Below are positions 36,302 to 44,226 of a DNA stretch of 64,000 nucleotides, one piece after another (position 1 is the first letter of the stretch; each line of letters starts with the position of its first letter). The position numbers and the translations under genes were made by a program. The notes beneath the pieces are model-generated. The model made no database searches, was not told the origin of the DNA, and worked only from the letters and a program-made list of their open reading frames with translations. Source of the DNA: Planctomycetaceae bacterium. GTDB lineage: Bacteria; Planctomycetota; Planctomycetia; Pirellulales; Pirellulaceae. The stretch spans positions 124,001-188,000 of the forward strand of contig JAEUIQ010000008.1 in NCBI GenBank assembly GCA_016794985.1, read 5' to 3'.

Positions 36302-37561
36302 ATGGCAGCAAAAAAATCCGCTGGTTCCAAGTTGGGGAAAGCCAAACGGAAGCAGGCAATGGGCTCAGGTTCACTGCATGGTTCTGAAAAGGCAATACCA
36401 CCTCGTAAGTCGCCGACCGCCAAAGCGACGATTCGCGCGAACTTGGCCGAAGGCGGGCCGCTGAATTTGGAACAAGCGCTGGAGATCGTGCAAACGGTCT
36501 CGGCGGAGAAACTCCCAACGAAACGCCACGCCAAACGCGCGGCCAAGAAAGCGTCAACATTGAAAGCTCGCACCGCCAGTCGGGCGAAGGCAGCGAGCGA
36601 TGCGGAACTGCCCACGGTCGAAAGTGTCGGGATCGCGCGGGAAAACTTGGCACAACATCAGCAGGATTTGATCGACAAACGGACGAATGAATACACAGCG
36701 CTGATGCGGCTGCTCAAGAAGCATGGCGTGGCAAGTGGAGCCGCGGCGCCTCAGGTTCGTAGCGGACCGAAGCGAGGGATGACGGTTCGAACCGCGGGAC
36801 GCTCGGTAGAAAACCCGCTCCAGGTCTTTGCTGAAGGCGATTCGTGGTTCGATTACCCGGTTCCATTTTTTGGGGGCGGGGTCATCCCCCGCTTGCAGCG
36901 ATTGTTGGGAGTCCCAATTTTGAACTTGGCGAAAGCCGGCGAAGAAGTTCGCATGATGTTGGGTGTGAAGCAAAGAGAGTTGATTGCCAAACGTTTTCGC
37001 AACGGTTGTCCAGCGGGTGGCGCGTGGGACGCGATGCTGTTTTCCGGCGGTGGGAACGATATCGTTGGCGAACCGATGAGTCTGTGGGTCCGCGAGTTTC
37101 GGCCTGGTGTACCTCCGGAACAATTCTTGCACCAAAGCCGCTTTGCCTCAGCGCTGGCGATTGTCCAAGCGGGCTATGAGGACTTGATTCAGATGCGCGA
37201 TGAGTTAAGCCCTGCAACTCATTTGTTTTTTCACACCTATGATTTTGCGATCCCAGATGGCCGTGGTGTCTGTCATTTGGGGCCATGGCTCAAGCCAACC
37301 TTCCAATTGCGAAAATTTCCAAGCACAGTGACGGTGGCCTCGGAGGTCGTAAAGCTCATGCTGCGACAATTCGCCTCCATGCTCAAATCGCTCGCGGCAA
37401 CGCGATCACAAATTACCGTCTTGGAAACACAAGGGACACTTGGACCCTCGGCGGCAAGTTGGCACAACGAACTGCATCCTTCGGCTGCGGGTTTTGATCA
37501 GATCGTCAAGTTGTTTCATCGACAACTCGTGCGAGTGTTCCCCGATCGAATTCCGGATTAA
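36302..37561 (+). CDS. SGNH/GDSL-type hydrolase with long basic N-terminal tail
   Basis: About 419 residues. The first ~100 are Lys/Ala/Arg-rich (AAKKSAGSKLGKAKRKQA, KRHAKRAAKKASTLKARTA), resembling histone-like tails. The C-terminal domain has SGNH blocks: FAEGDSWFDYP (catalytic Ser about 181), LNLAKAGEEV (Gly), FSGGGNDIVG (Asn), and WHNELHPSAAGF (catalytic His). So it is a likely esterase/lipase-type hydrolase of unknown substrate, with no signal peptide seen. I start at ATG 36302 behind GGGAGAATCGGAA; an in-frame upstream extension to 36203 seems non-coding. The paralogous M1 peptidase gene follows 70 bases later. Confidence 0.75.
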   Translation: MAAKKSAGSKLGKAKRKQAMGSGSLHGSEKAIPPRKSPTAKATIRANLAEGGPLNLEQALEIVQTVSAEKLPTKRHAKRAAKKASTLKARTASRAKAASDAELPTVESVGIARENLAQHQQDLIDKRTNEYTALMRLLKKHGVASGAAAPQVRSGPKRGMTVRTAGRSVENPLQVFAEGDSWFDYPVPFFGGGVIPRLQRLLGVPILNLAKAGEEVRMMLGVKQRELIAKRFRNGCPAGGAWDAMLFSGGGNDIVGEPMSLWVREFRPGVPPEQFLHQSRFASALAIVQAGYEDLIQMRDELSPATHLFFHTYDFAIPDGRGVCHLGPWLKPTFQLRKFPSTVTVASEVVKLMLRQFASMLKSLAATRSQITVLETQGTLGPSAASWHNELHPSAAGFDQIVKLFHRQLVRVFPDRIPD

Positions 37562-37631
37562 CGTATTGCCAGTCAGAAGTTATGGGGAAACGATAAACCC
37601 CTTACGAATTAATCCTAAGTAAAGAAGTTGC

Positions 37632-39692
37632 ATGAACCATCTCCACGACCTGCGCCGGCGATTCGAATTGAAAAGCTGGATTGTTGCTTTGCTTCTGCAT
37701 TTGTGTGGACTCTTGGCACTGAGTCATGGGCAATCGCCGGACGAAATCACACCTCGTGACTTGCGAGCTCGCCGAATGGGGCCCAGGAGCGATAAGAATA
37801 TCTTCTCGGCGCTGGATCTGCCGACGCCCAATCGAATTCGCACGGCGGCCGGATTGCCAGGCCCTGACTACTGGCAACAGCAAGCCGATTACGCGATGGA
37901 CGTGACCTTGGACCCTGAAGCGGAGACGATCCAAGCGAAAGCGACCATTACGTACACGAACAACAGTCCGAGCGAGTTGAATTTTCTGTGGCTGGGTTTG
38001 GAGCAGAACATCTTCCGAGATGAAAGTTTAGGCTGGAAGGCCTCCCAACCCAATGGCCGAGTACAGAGCCGCGGCCGTATCAATGGTGGCTATCAAATCG
38101 ATTACGTGCGAACTGGTGACAAAGAGATACCTTTGACCATCCACGATACGTTGGGGCGGTTGGAGTTGCCGGCTCCGATTCCCGGCAATGGTGGCCAGTT
38201 TGTATTTGAGATCGCTTGGTCGTTCAAGGTGCCCGAAGATGGGATCAACCGACACGGGATTCGTCGTGTTGATGCGGGAAAAATCTTTCAATTGGCCCAG
38301 TGGTTTCCGCATGTTTGCAAATACGACGATGTACACGGTTGGAGTATCTTGCCTTACCTTGGCCAGGGCGAGTTCTATACCGAGTTCGGTAACTTTGAAG
38401 TTCAGATCCATGTGCCACGCGGTTACATTGTGTTGGCAACCGGCGAATTGACCAATGCATCGGAAGTATTGACGGAATCCCAATTGGAGCGTTTGGCGTC
38501 GGCAGCCGGCAGTCGTTCGACGGTTGTCATTCGCAGCGAAGAGGAACTTGGAACCGATGCCGCGATTCCAGCGGGCGAAGGGCCACTGACTTGGCGATTC
38601 AAGGCCGAGAAAGTTCGCAACTTTGCTTGGACCTCATCGTCGGCAACGATTTGGGACGCGGCAACCGTGCTTTGGGAGGACGGCACAACGGTCTTGGTGC
38701 AATCCGTTTACCCAGTCGAAGCCAAATCTGCTTGGTCGGAAAGCACGCAGATGCTGCGTCATTCGATCATGCATTACAGCGATCAATGGTTTCGGTACCC
38801 GTACCCGACCGCGACAAATGTCAATGGCAATCCGACCGGGATGGAATATCCCATGATGTTGTTTTGCAGTGGCGACGATAGTCGGGAGTGGTTGTTCCAA
38901 GTGACGTCGCACGAAATCGGGCATACTTGGTTTCCCATGGTTGTGAACTCCGACGAACGACGTCATGCCTGGATGGATGAAGGGTTCAATACTTTCATGA
39001 ACGCTTATGACCGACTCGGCGTTTTCGACGAGGTCCTGTACGGTAGCTCTGCGCCTCGCCCGCTGCGAACGGTTTCGCTGAGGCAGTACGGTAGATTCAA
39101 CGCGAATCCCCGAAATCCTCCCAGCGAGTTGCCCATAGATCAAGTGGAACCGAGTTTGGTAGGGCGACTCGCGTATGGCAAGCCTGGAGACGGTTTGCGT
39201 TTCTTGCGTGAGGAGATTCTCGGTCCAGAACGATTCGACGCGGCGTTCAAACAGTACATTCGAGCGTGGGCGTTTAAGTCACCGCAACCAGCGGACTTCT
39301 TCCGGTGCATGGAGAATGGCACTGGAATGAACTTGAATTGGTTTTGGCGTGGGTGGGTGCTGGAACATTTGAATTTGGACCAAGCGGTGGGGGAAGTTGT
39401 TCAGGATCCCGACTCGCCTTGGGCTGAAATTGAGTTGTTGAATCTGGATGAAATGGTGATGCCCGTGACCGTAGAAATTCGCTTTGAGGATGATACCACG
39501 CGGCGCGTCTCGTTGCCGGTCCAAGTGTGGCACTATACGAATCGCTGGGTTTTTCGCGTACCGACCGAAGGCAAGACGATCCAACAAGTGATGGTCGATC
39601 CAGATCGTCGCATGCCTGACTCGCGGCGCACCAACAACCGTTGGGAAAAAGCAGGTGCTGCGGAGCAACCGACAACGGAAGATGACCAATAG
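37632..39692 (+). CDS. M1 family zinc metallopeptidase, secreted (copy 2)
   Basis: A 686-residue protein very similar along its length to the peptidase at 3591-5762 (shared blocks such as LDLPTPNRIRTAAGLPGPDY and GKIFQLAQWFPHVCKYDD). It has a cleaner signal peptide (IVALLLHLCGLLALSHGQ). Zinc site: HEIGHTW from residue 427, Glu in WMDEGFN at residue 450, and GMEYP upstream. It ends in a short acidic tail. Predicted periplasmic peptidase. The start at 37632 has AAGAAG upstream. The context (SGNH hydrolase before, proteases after) differs from copy 1, which sits with a sulfatase. Confidence 0.9.
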   Translation: MNHLHDLRRRFELKSWIVALLLHLCGLLALSHGQSPDEITPRDLRARRMGPRSDKNIFSALDLPTPNRIRTAAGLPGPDYWQQQADYAMDVTLDPEAETIQAKATITYTNNSPSELNFLWLGLEQNIFRDESLGWKASQPNGRVQSRGRINGGYQIDYVRTGDKEIPLTIHDTLGRLELPAPIPGNGGQFVFEIAWSFKVPEDGINRHGIRRVDAGKIFQLAQWFPHVCKYDDVHGWSILPYLGQGEFYTEFGNFEVQIHVPRGYIVLATGELTNASEVLTESQLERLASAAGSRSTVVIRSEEELGTDAAIPAGEGPLTWRFKAEKVRNFAWTSSSATIWDAATVLWEDGTTVLVQSVYPVEAKSAWSESTQMLRHSIMHYSDQWFRYPYPTATNVNGNPTGMEYPMMLFCSGDDSREWLFQVTSHEIGHTWFPMVVNSDERRHAWMDEGFNTFMNAYDRLGVFDEVLYGSSAPRPLRTVSLRQYGRFNANPRNPPSELPIDQVEPSLVGRLAYGKPGDGLRFLREEILGPERFDAAFKQYIRAWAFKSPQPADFFRCMENGTGMNLNWFWRGWVLEHLNLDQAVGEVVQDPDSPWAEIELLNLDEMVMPVTVEIRFEDDTTRRVSLPVQVWHYTNRWVFRVPTEGKTIQQVMVDPDRRMPDSRRTNNRWEKAGAAEQPTTEDDQ

Positions 39693-39915
39693 ATATTCGA
39701 CGGCGATGGGCCGCGACGCTTGTCAGCGGGCTTGAATTGATCAACCGCCATTCCGTTCAGCGAAGTACGGTCTTTGGCATATCCCAACTGCCGCCACCAT
39801 CAAAAGGTACTCGTACTTACGGAGCGGCGGTTGCCGCATGGATTGCGCCTGCCACTTTTTCGCGGGCACTCGGCTTAGCCGTCACCCGCAGAATGACGCC
39901 GCGGCAAAAGGCTTG

Positions 39916-40560
39916 TCAGCATTCTTTCGAAGTTGCTTGTCGAATGGTTTCCCAGCGTTCCAAGTACCACGCTGCAATCGAGCGATAGGGAGCCCAGGAA
40001 CGGACGAGCGCCTCCAACTCGCCGAACTGGCCCGCGACGATTCGATTATCGCACGTATGTTTGACGTCGTAATTTTCGAGGAAAACTTCGGTGACATTGC
40101 GTAATGCGTCATCCGAGTTGGGCCAACTGTCGAGTTCCCCCCAGCAATAAAACTGGAATCTTTCCAAAATCGTGGACTCGAATCGATCCAGGATTCCGGC
40201 TAGGGCTTGGGAGCGTTGAGTGAGTTCCAGCGACGAACGTGGAATGCCGAGTTGGACGTTGCCCGTTTGTTGCGCTGTTTCTAATTCGTGCCAAAATTGT
40301 TGCTGAATCGAAGTCCAACGCGGGTCGGGAAGTTCTATGGGTGAAGAGGTCGATTCGCGGCCGACGTTCGCAAGTGTCGCTCGCACCACTTGGAATTCGA
40401 GATACGTCCGACAGGGCAAGAAATGGGTCAACCACGCAGCGGCCTTGGATTCGATTCGGACCGTGAATGGCCCGACGGTCTTGAGGATCGACTTCCAAGC
40501 CGGGTTAGTGGATCGCAAATGGCCCAAGGCAGCTCGAATGTGTTGGGCGGCGATGGTCAT
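39916..40560 (-). CDS. Divergent AlkA-like / HhH-GPD-type protein
   Basis: A 214-residue protein. The N-terminus (IRAALGHLRSTNPAWKSILKTVGPFTVRI) resembles the opening of AlkA-type 3-methyladenine glycosylases. The C-terminus (DSWPNSDDALRNVTEVFL, then LVRSWAPYRSIAAWYLERW) resembles the segment with the catalytic Asp and the PWRS-type helix. The helix-hairpin-helix core between them is not recognisable: no LPGVGPxTA motif. It may be a divergent glycosylase, a non-catalytic relative or a decayed copy. I start at ATG 40560. Moderate confidence in the family, low in activity. Confidence 0.5.
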   Translation of the reverse strand: MTIAAQHIRAALGHLRSTNPAWKSILKTVGPFTVRIESKAAAWLTHFLPCRTYLEFQVVRATLANVGRESTSSPIELPDPRWTSIQQQFWHELETAQQTGNVQLGIPRSSLELTQRSQALAGILDRFESTILERFQFYCWGELDSWPNSDDALRNVTEVFLENYDVKHTCDNRIVAGQFGELEALVRSWAPYRSIAAWYLERWETIRQATSKEC

Positions 40561-40826
40561 AACGCGGTTTCTTTGGGTTGGGTACAGGATGGAAGGTCGA
40601 GCCAATCATGGATCCACCAATCACTACAATTGACCCAACCCGCCCGGGTAGCCACAATATGAAGGACTCGTGAATTACTTCCAACCACACCGGCACTTGA
40701 TTGTGCCAGTGTGGTTATGGGATTTCGGGAGAATTCGGGAGCCGCCCCAAAGCTTGGACAGTACAATATCCGAAGTGGATAAGCTGGAAAGTGGGGCTGT
40801 AATTTCGCAGAGTTTGTGGGTTAAGC

Positions 40827-42326
40827 ATGGAATCGAGCAGTAAAGCCGAGGACCGTTCCCCTTCCCGCCCCAATCAATCTTGCGGCAGCGCGGGTCGATC
40901 CTGCCGCAGTATGGGTCGATCCTGCCGCAGTATGGGTCGATCCTACCGCAGTATCGGTCGATCCTTCCACAGCGCGGGCCGAACCTGCCGTAGTGTGGCT
41001 TGGCGTCGCTTCACATTATCGGCTTCCATGCTTGCGCTTGCAGTTGTGATTGACTTGGCGGCTGGTACTTCAACTGTTTCCGCGTCGTTCTCCAAGCCAG
41101 TGCCGGTTCCGGGACCAATGATCGTCGTCCCGAATGTTTGGCTGGCCCCGGGTTTATGGCTAACCCGAACTGATTCTCTCGTAGAAACTCAAGAACAAGC
41201 TCAAGAACAAACTCAAGAACAAACTCAAGAACAGCAACAGGGCGATTCTCAAGGGAAGTCTGAATCGGAGAACGGCCAGTCGCAGGCAGGGAATGCGACT
41301 GAAAAGCCGGCGGAAACTGAAGCCAGTGGAGACAAGCCGGCTACCGATGTCGCTGTATCGGGAATGGTTACGGAGGTCACGGGAAATGGAGCCGATTCCG
41401 CGGAGTCCGAGGCCAAAACAGAATTGCTGTCGCCCGAAGCTTTGCGTTTTCAAGAAGTGGTCCTGGGCAAGGTTGATCCCACGTTGAGTGATTTTCGGCA
41501 ACTACAGCAACGAGTCAATGAATTGGTTTCGCAATTGCGGCCAGCAGTGGTGGGCATCCGAATGGGCGGCGGACAGGGCAGCGGCGTCATCGTCAGCGGC
41601 GACGGCTACGTTTTGACCGCCGCACACGTGGTTGGCCGCCGTGGTCAGAGAGCTGAAATTGTCATGCCGGACGGGTCGACGCATCCGGCGATCGTATTGG
41701 GTACGGATTCGAGTTCGGATGCGGGTATGTTGCGTATGGTTGAAAAAGGTCCATGGCCGTATGCCGAGATTGGCGAAAGCGATGCTCTGAAACGTGGGCA
41801 ATGGTTGTTGGCCTTGGGGCACCCCGGTGGTTTTGATCCGGACCGGTCGTCTGTGGTTCGCGTTGGGCGTTTGTTGATGGAACCTGGACGGACTACTTTG
41901 CAAACGGATTGCACATTGGTGGGCGGTGACTCCGGTGGACCTTTGTTTGATCTAGAAGGTCGTGTCATTGGTATTCACTCGCGAATCTCGCGTCGAATCC
42001 AACAGAACTACCATGTGTCGGTCGATATTTTCACAAGCCAGTGGGACGAGATGTCGAAGGAACCGTCGCCAACTCTGGGCTTCCGTATCAAATCAGCGGA
42101 GGTCACCGACAAATTGGTGATTGATCGGGTCAACGGAGATGGCCCGGCAGAGAAAGCGGGCCTAAAGCCGGAAGATCAGATTTTGAAGTTCGATGGTGTA
42201 GAAGTGAAGAACCGAGATGAACTGCGGGCAAAAATGGGCCAGCTTCAGTTGGATCAAAAGGTGAAGTTGACGGTACTGCGAGACAATGCGGAAGTTGAAC
42301 TGGAGTTGCAAGTTGAACTGAAGTAA
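40827..42326 (+). CDS. Trypsin-like serine protease with PDZ domain (HtrA-like)
   Basis: A 499-residue protease. Residues ~18-60 hold five GRS-x-RS-x heptads encoded by a 21-bp tandem repeat. A hydrophobic segment (FTLSASMLALAVVIDLAAG) then acts as signal/anchor. A linker follows with repeated EQTQ units and Gln/Glu/Ser-rich text. The protease domain has a complete triad: TAAHVVG (His267), SSDAGML (Asp298) and GGDSGGPLF (Ser369). A C-terminal PDZ domain (LGFRIKSAEV...GPAEKAGLKPEDQILKFDG) ends the protein. Likely a periplasmic quality-control protease. It is followed by the pseudo-protease and GspF-like genes (gaps of 34 and 15 bases), probably one operon. Confidence 0.9.
   Translation: MESSSKAEDRSPSRPNQSCGSAGRSCRSMGRSCRSMGRSYRSIGRSFHSAGRTCRSVAWRRFTLSASMLALAVVIDLAAGTSTVSASFSKPVPVPGPMIVVPNVWLAPGLWLTRTDSLVETQEQAQEQTQEQTQEQQQGDSQGKSESENGQSQAGNATEKPAETEASGDKPATDVAVSGMVTEVTGNGADSAESEAKTELLSPEALRFQEVVLGKVDPTLSDFRQLQQRVNELVSQLRPAVVGIRMGGGQGSGVIVSGDGYVLTAAHVVGRRGQRAEIVMPDGSTHPAIVLGTDSSSDAGMLRMVEKGPWPYAEIGESDALKRGQWLLALGHPGGFDPDRSSVVRVGRLLMEPGRTTLQTDCTLVGGDSGGPLFDLEGRVIGIHSRISRRIQQNYHVSVDIFTSQWDEMSKEPSPTLGFRIKSAEVTDKLVIDRVNGDGPAEKAGLKPEDQILKFDGVEVKNRDELRAKMGQLQLDQKVKLTVLRDNAEVELELQVELK
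40893..40997 (+). repeat. 21-bp tandem repeat inside the protease gene, five copies
   Basis: Units of 21 bp begin at 40893, 40914, 40935, 40956 and 40977 (GGTCGATCC.. start); the first three are nearly identical and the last is degenerate. Each encodes seven residues of the type GRSCRSM, giving an Arg/Ser-rich N-terminal tail ahead of the membrane segment. Confidence 0.9.
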
Positions 42327-42360
42327 GGGGCACAATCTTTTGGTTCAACATTTAACGGCG

Positions 42361-44211
42361 ATGAAGCGAGTGAGAATCATGACTGAGAAACTAACGAAAA
42401 TTGATGCGATTCGCAACTTCCGCAAAGTGACAACCAAGATGCGACTGGTGGCGTGCGTTGGCTTCGTGTCGGCTACTGCCTTCGGCGTAATGAACGGGCC
42501 TGTTGACGCCTCCTGGATCAATTGTTCTGCCATTCAAGACTTGGCCGAGAAAAATGGGTTTGGTGCAGCTGCCGAGCCGCTAACTGCCCCGGTTTCTACA
42601 ACACAAGAAACGGCTCGACAAGAAACGCCTGCGCAAGAAACGCCTCCGCAAGAAGCTCCTCCACAAGAAGCTCCTCCACAAGAAGCTCCTCCACAAGAAG
42701 CTCCGCCACAGGAACGGCCTGCTCCGGAATCTGGACCCCAAGACCCACCGTCCCCAGAGGCGAAGCCGGAAGGCGGGCAGCCGCAAGAGGGATCGCAAGA
42801 AACCCCGCCTGGTGAAGATGGTGCAAAGCAAGAACCTCCCGCCGACGCTCCCCCACAGAATGATCAGAATTCCGATGCGCAAGGAGCCGACGAATCGGAT
42901 GGTGAGGAGCAACCGCGTCGCCGGCGCACATCTCGATTCTTGCAGTACACCAAATTCAATGAGCACATCCAAAACTTGCTCAAGGAGCAGGTTCGATCGG
43001 TTGCCAACAGCACGGTTGAAGTCTACGTCGAAGACGGTGAAACTCCCGTGGCGCTCGGTATGATTGTCGATGCGAAGGGCTTTGTCATGACCAAGGCCAG
43101 CATGTTGAAAGGGGCCGCCAAATGCAAATTGGCCAATGGACGTATTGTCCCAGCCATCGTATACGGCGTGGATACTGAGACTGACTTGGCATTGTTGCGT
43201 TTGCAGGCGACCAACCTTTCGCCGGTGACGTGGTCTTTGCAACCGGAGCAAGAAGCGCTCGAGGGATTTTGGGTGATGTCGCCCGGTATTGACGGCAGCG
43301 TCAAGTCGCTGGGTGTTGTCAGTGTAGCTCCGCGAAAGATCCCCTCGGTTAGCGGTTTTATTGGAATCCAAATGCAGCCGCATGCTGCGGGTGTCGAGGT
43401 TACCCAAGTGATTGCTGGAACAGCAGCCGACCGGTTTGGACTAAAAGTCGCTGACGTGATTATCGCGATTAATGACGACCCGGTTGCCCAACCAACCGAT
43501 TTGTCGGCGGTCCTGCGCACGAAACAGCCGGGTGACGTCGTGTCCTTGAGTGTGAAGCGGGGCGAGACAACATTGGCTCTGCGGGTGGTGTTGGGTAATC
43601 GTGAAGAAGACAGTCCTGACAATCAGCGGGCGGTCGATCAGAACACGATGTCTGGGGAAATCTCGAAACGACGTGACAATTTTCCAGTGGCCTTTCAACA
43701 TGACTCTGTGTTGACGCCCGAAGAATGTGGCGGTCCGTTGGTTGACTTGGAAGGTCGAGTCATCGGCATCAACATCTCGCGAGCCGGTCGAGTCAATTCT
43801 TATGCGCTTCCCGCTTCGTTGGTGCAAACCGTCTTTCAACGATTGGTAACTGGTGAATTTAGTCCGGAAGTCGTGTTTGCGGAACGCTTGAAGGGCTACG
43901 AAACCGTTTTGCTTTCGTTGAATGTCGAAGAAGTGAAGTTGGCTGCTGAAAAATCTGAGATGGAAAATGAAGCGAAACAACATGCGGACGCGGTCGCCAA
44001 AGCGAAAGAGTCCATCGAGCAGCTCCAGCAGCAAATCGAGACGCTGAAGAAACAGATTGAATCGACCAACGGGGAAGTGGAATCGGCAGAGGACAAAGAG
44101 TCGCAAGTTCGTTCGAAGATTCGTAGTAAAGAACGCGAGATCACCAAGACCCGCGAGCAAAAAGAACAACTGGAAAAAGAGAAGAAGGAACTTCTTTTCG
44201 GCGCCAACTAA
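42361..44211 (+). CDS. Catalytically dead trypsin-like protein with internal PDZ domain and C-terminal coiled coil
   Basis: About 616 residues: signal region (MRLVACVGFVSATAFGV), a Pro/Gln/Glu-rich linker with tandem PPQEA units, then a trypsin/HtrA-like fold. Its catalytic positions are altered: VMTKASML replaces VLTAAHVV (His becomes Ser247), DTETDLALL keeps the Asp (275), and EECGGPLVD replaces GNSGGPL (Ser becomes Cys456). A PDZ domain (about residues 332-412, GFIGIQM..GTAADRFGLKVADVIIAINDD) lies between the Asp and Ser-equivalent halves, not after the fold. The last ~100 residues are a charged coiled coil. Likely a binding or scaffold partner of the active protease upstream. The start at 42361 is chosen over an in-frame TTG at 42340. 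Confidence 0.8.
   Translation: MKRVRIMTEKLTKIDAIRNFRKVTTKMRLVACVGFVSATAFGVMNGPVDASWINCSAIQDLAEKNGFGAAAEPLTAPVSTTQETARQETPAQETPPQEAPPQEAPPQEAPPQEAPPQERPAPESGPQDPPSPEAKPEGGQPQEGSQETPPGEDGAKQEPPADAPPQNDQNSDAQGADESDGEEQPRRRRTSRFLQYTKFNEHIQNLLKEQVRSVANSTVEVYVEDGETPVALGMIVDAKGFVMTKASMLKGAAKCKLANGRIVPAIVYGVDTETDLALLRLQATNLSPVTWSLQPEQEALEGFWVMSPGIDGSVKSLGVVSVAPRKIPSVSGFIGIQMQPHAAGVEVTQVIAGTAADRFGLKVADVIIAINDDPVAQPTDLSAVLRTKQPGDVVSLSVKRGETTLALRVVLGNREEDSPDNQRAVDQNTMSGEISKRRDNFPVAFQHDSVLTPEECGGPLVDLEGRVIGINISRAGRVNSYALPASLVQTVFQRLVTGEFSPEVVFAERLKGYETVLLSLNVEEVKLAAEKSEMENEAKQHADAVAKAKESIEQLQQQIETLKKQIESTNGEVESAEDKESQVRSKIRSKEREITKTREQKEQLEKEKKELLFGAN
42643..42717 (+). repeat. 15-bp tandem repeat encoding PPQEA
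   Basis: Four nearly identical 15-bp units (consensus CCTCCACAAGAAGCT) from 42643 plus a fifth, degenerate one encode PPQEA x4 and PPQER. They form part of a flexible Pro-rich linker in the pseudo-protease. Confidence 0.9.
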
Positions 44212-44226
44212 GATAATGGATTCGCA

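Noticed and set aside
42580..43407. A 275-codon minus-strand frame with repeated WRSFL text
   Set aside because: It is the antisense reading of the PPQEA repeat and the pseudo-protease gene.
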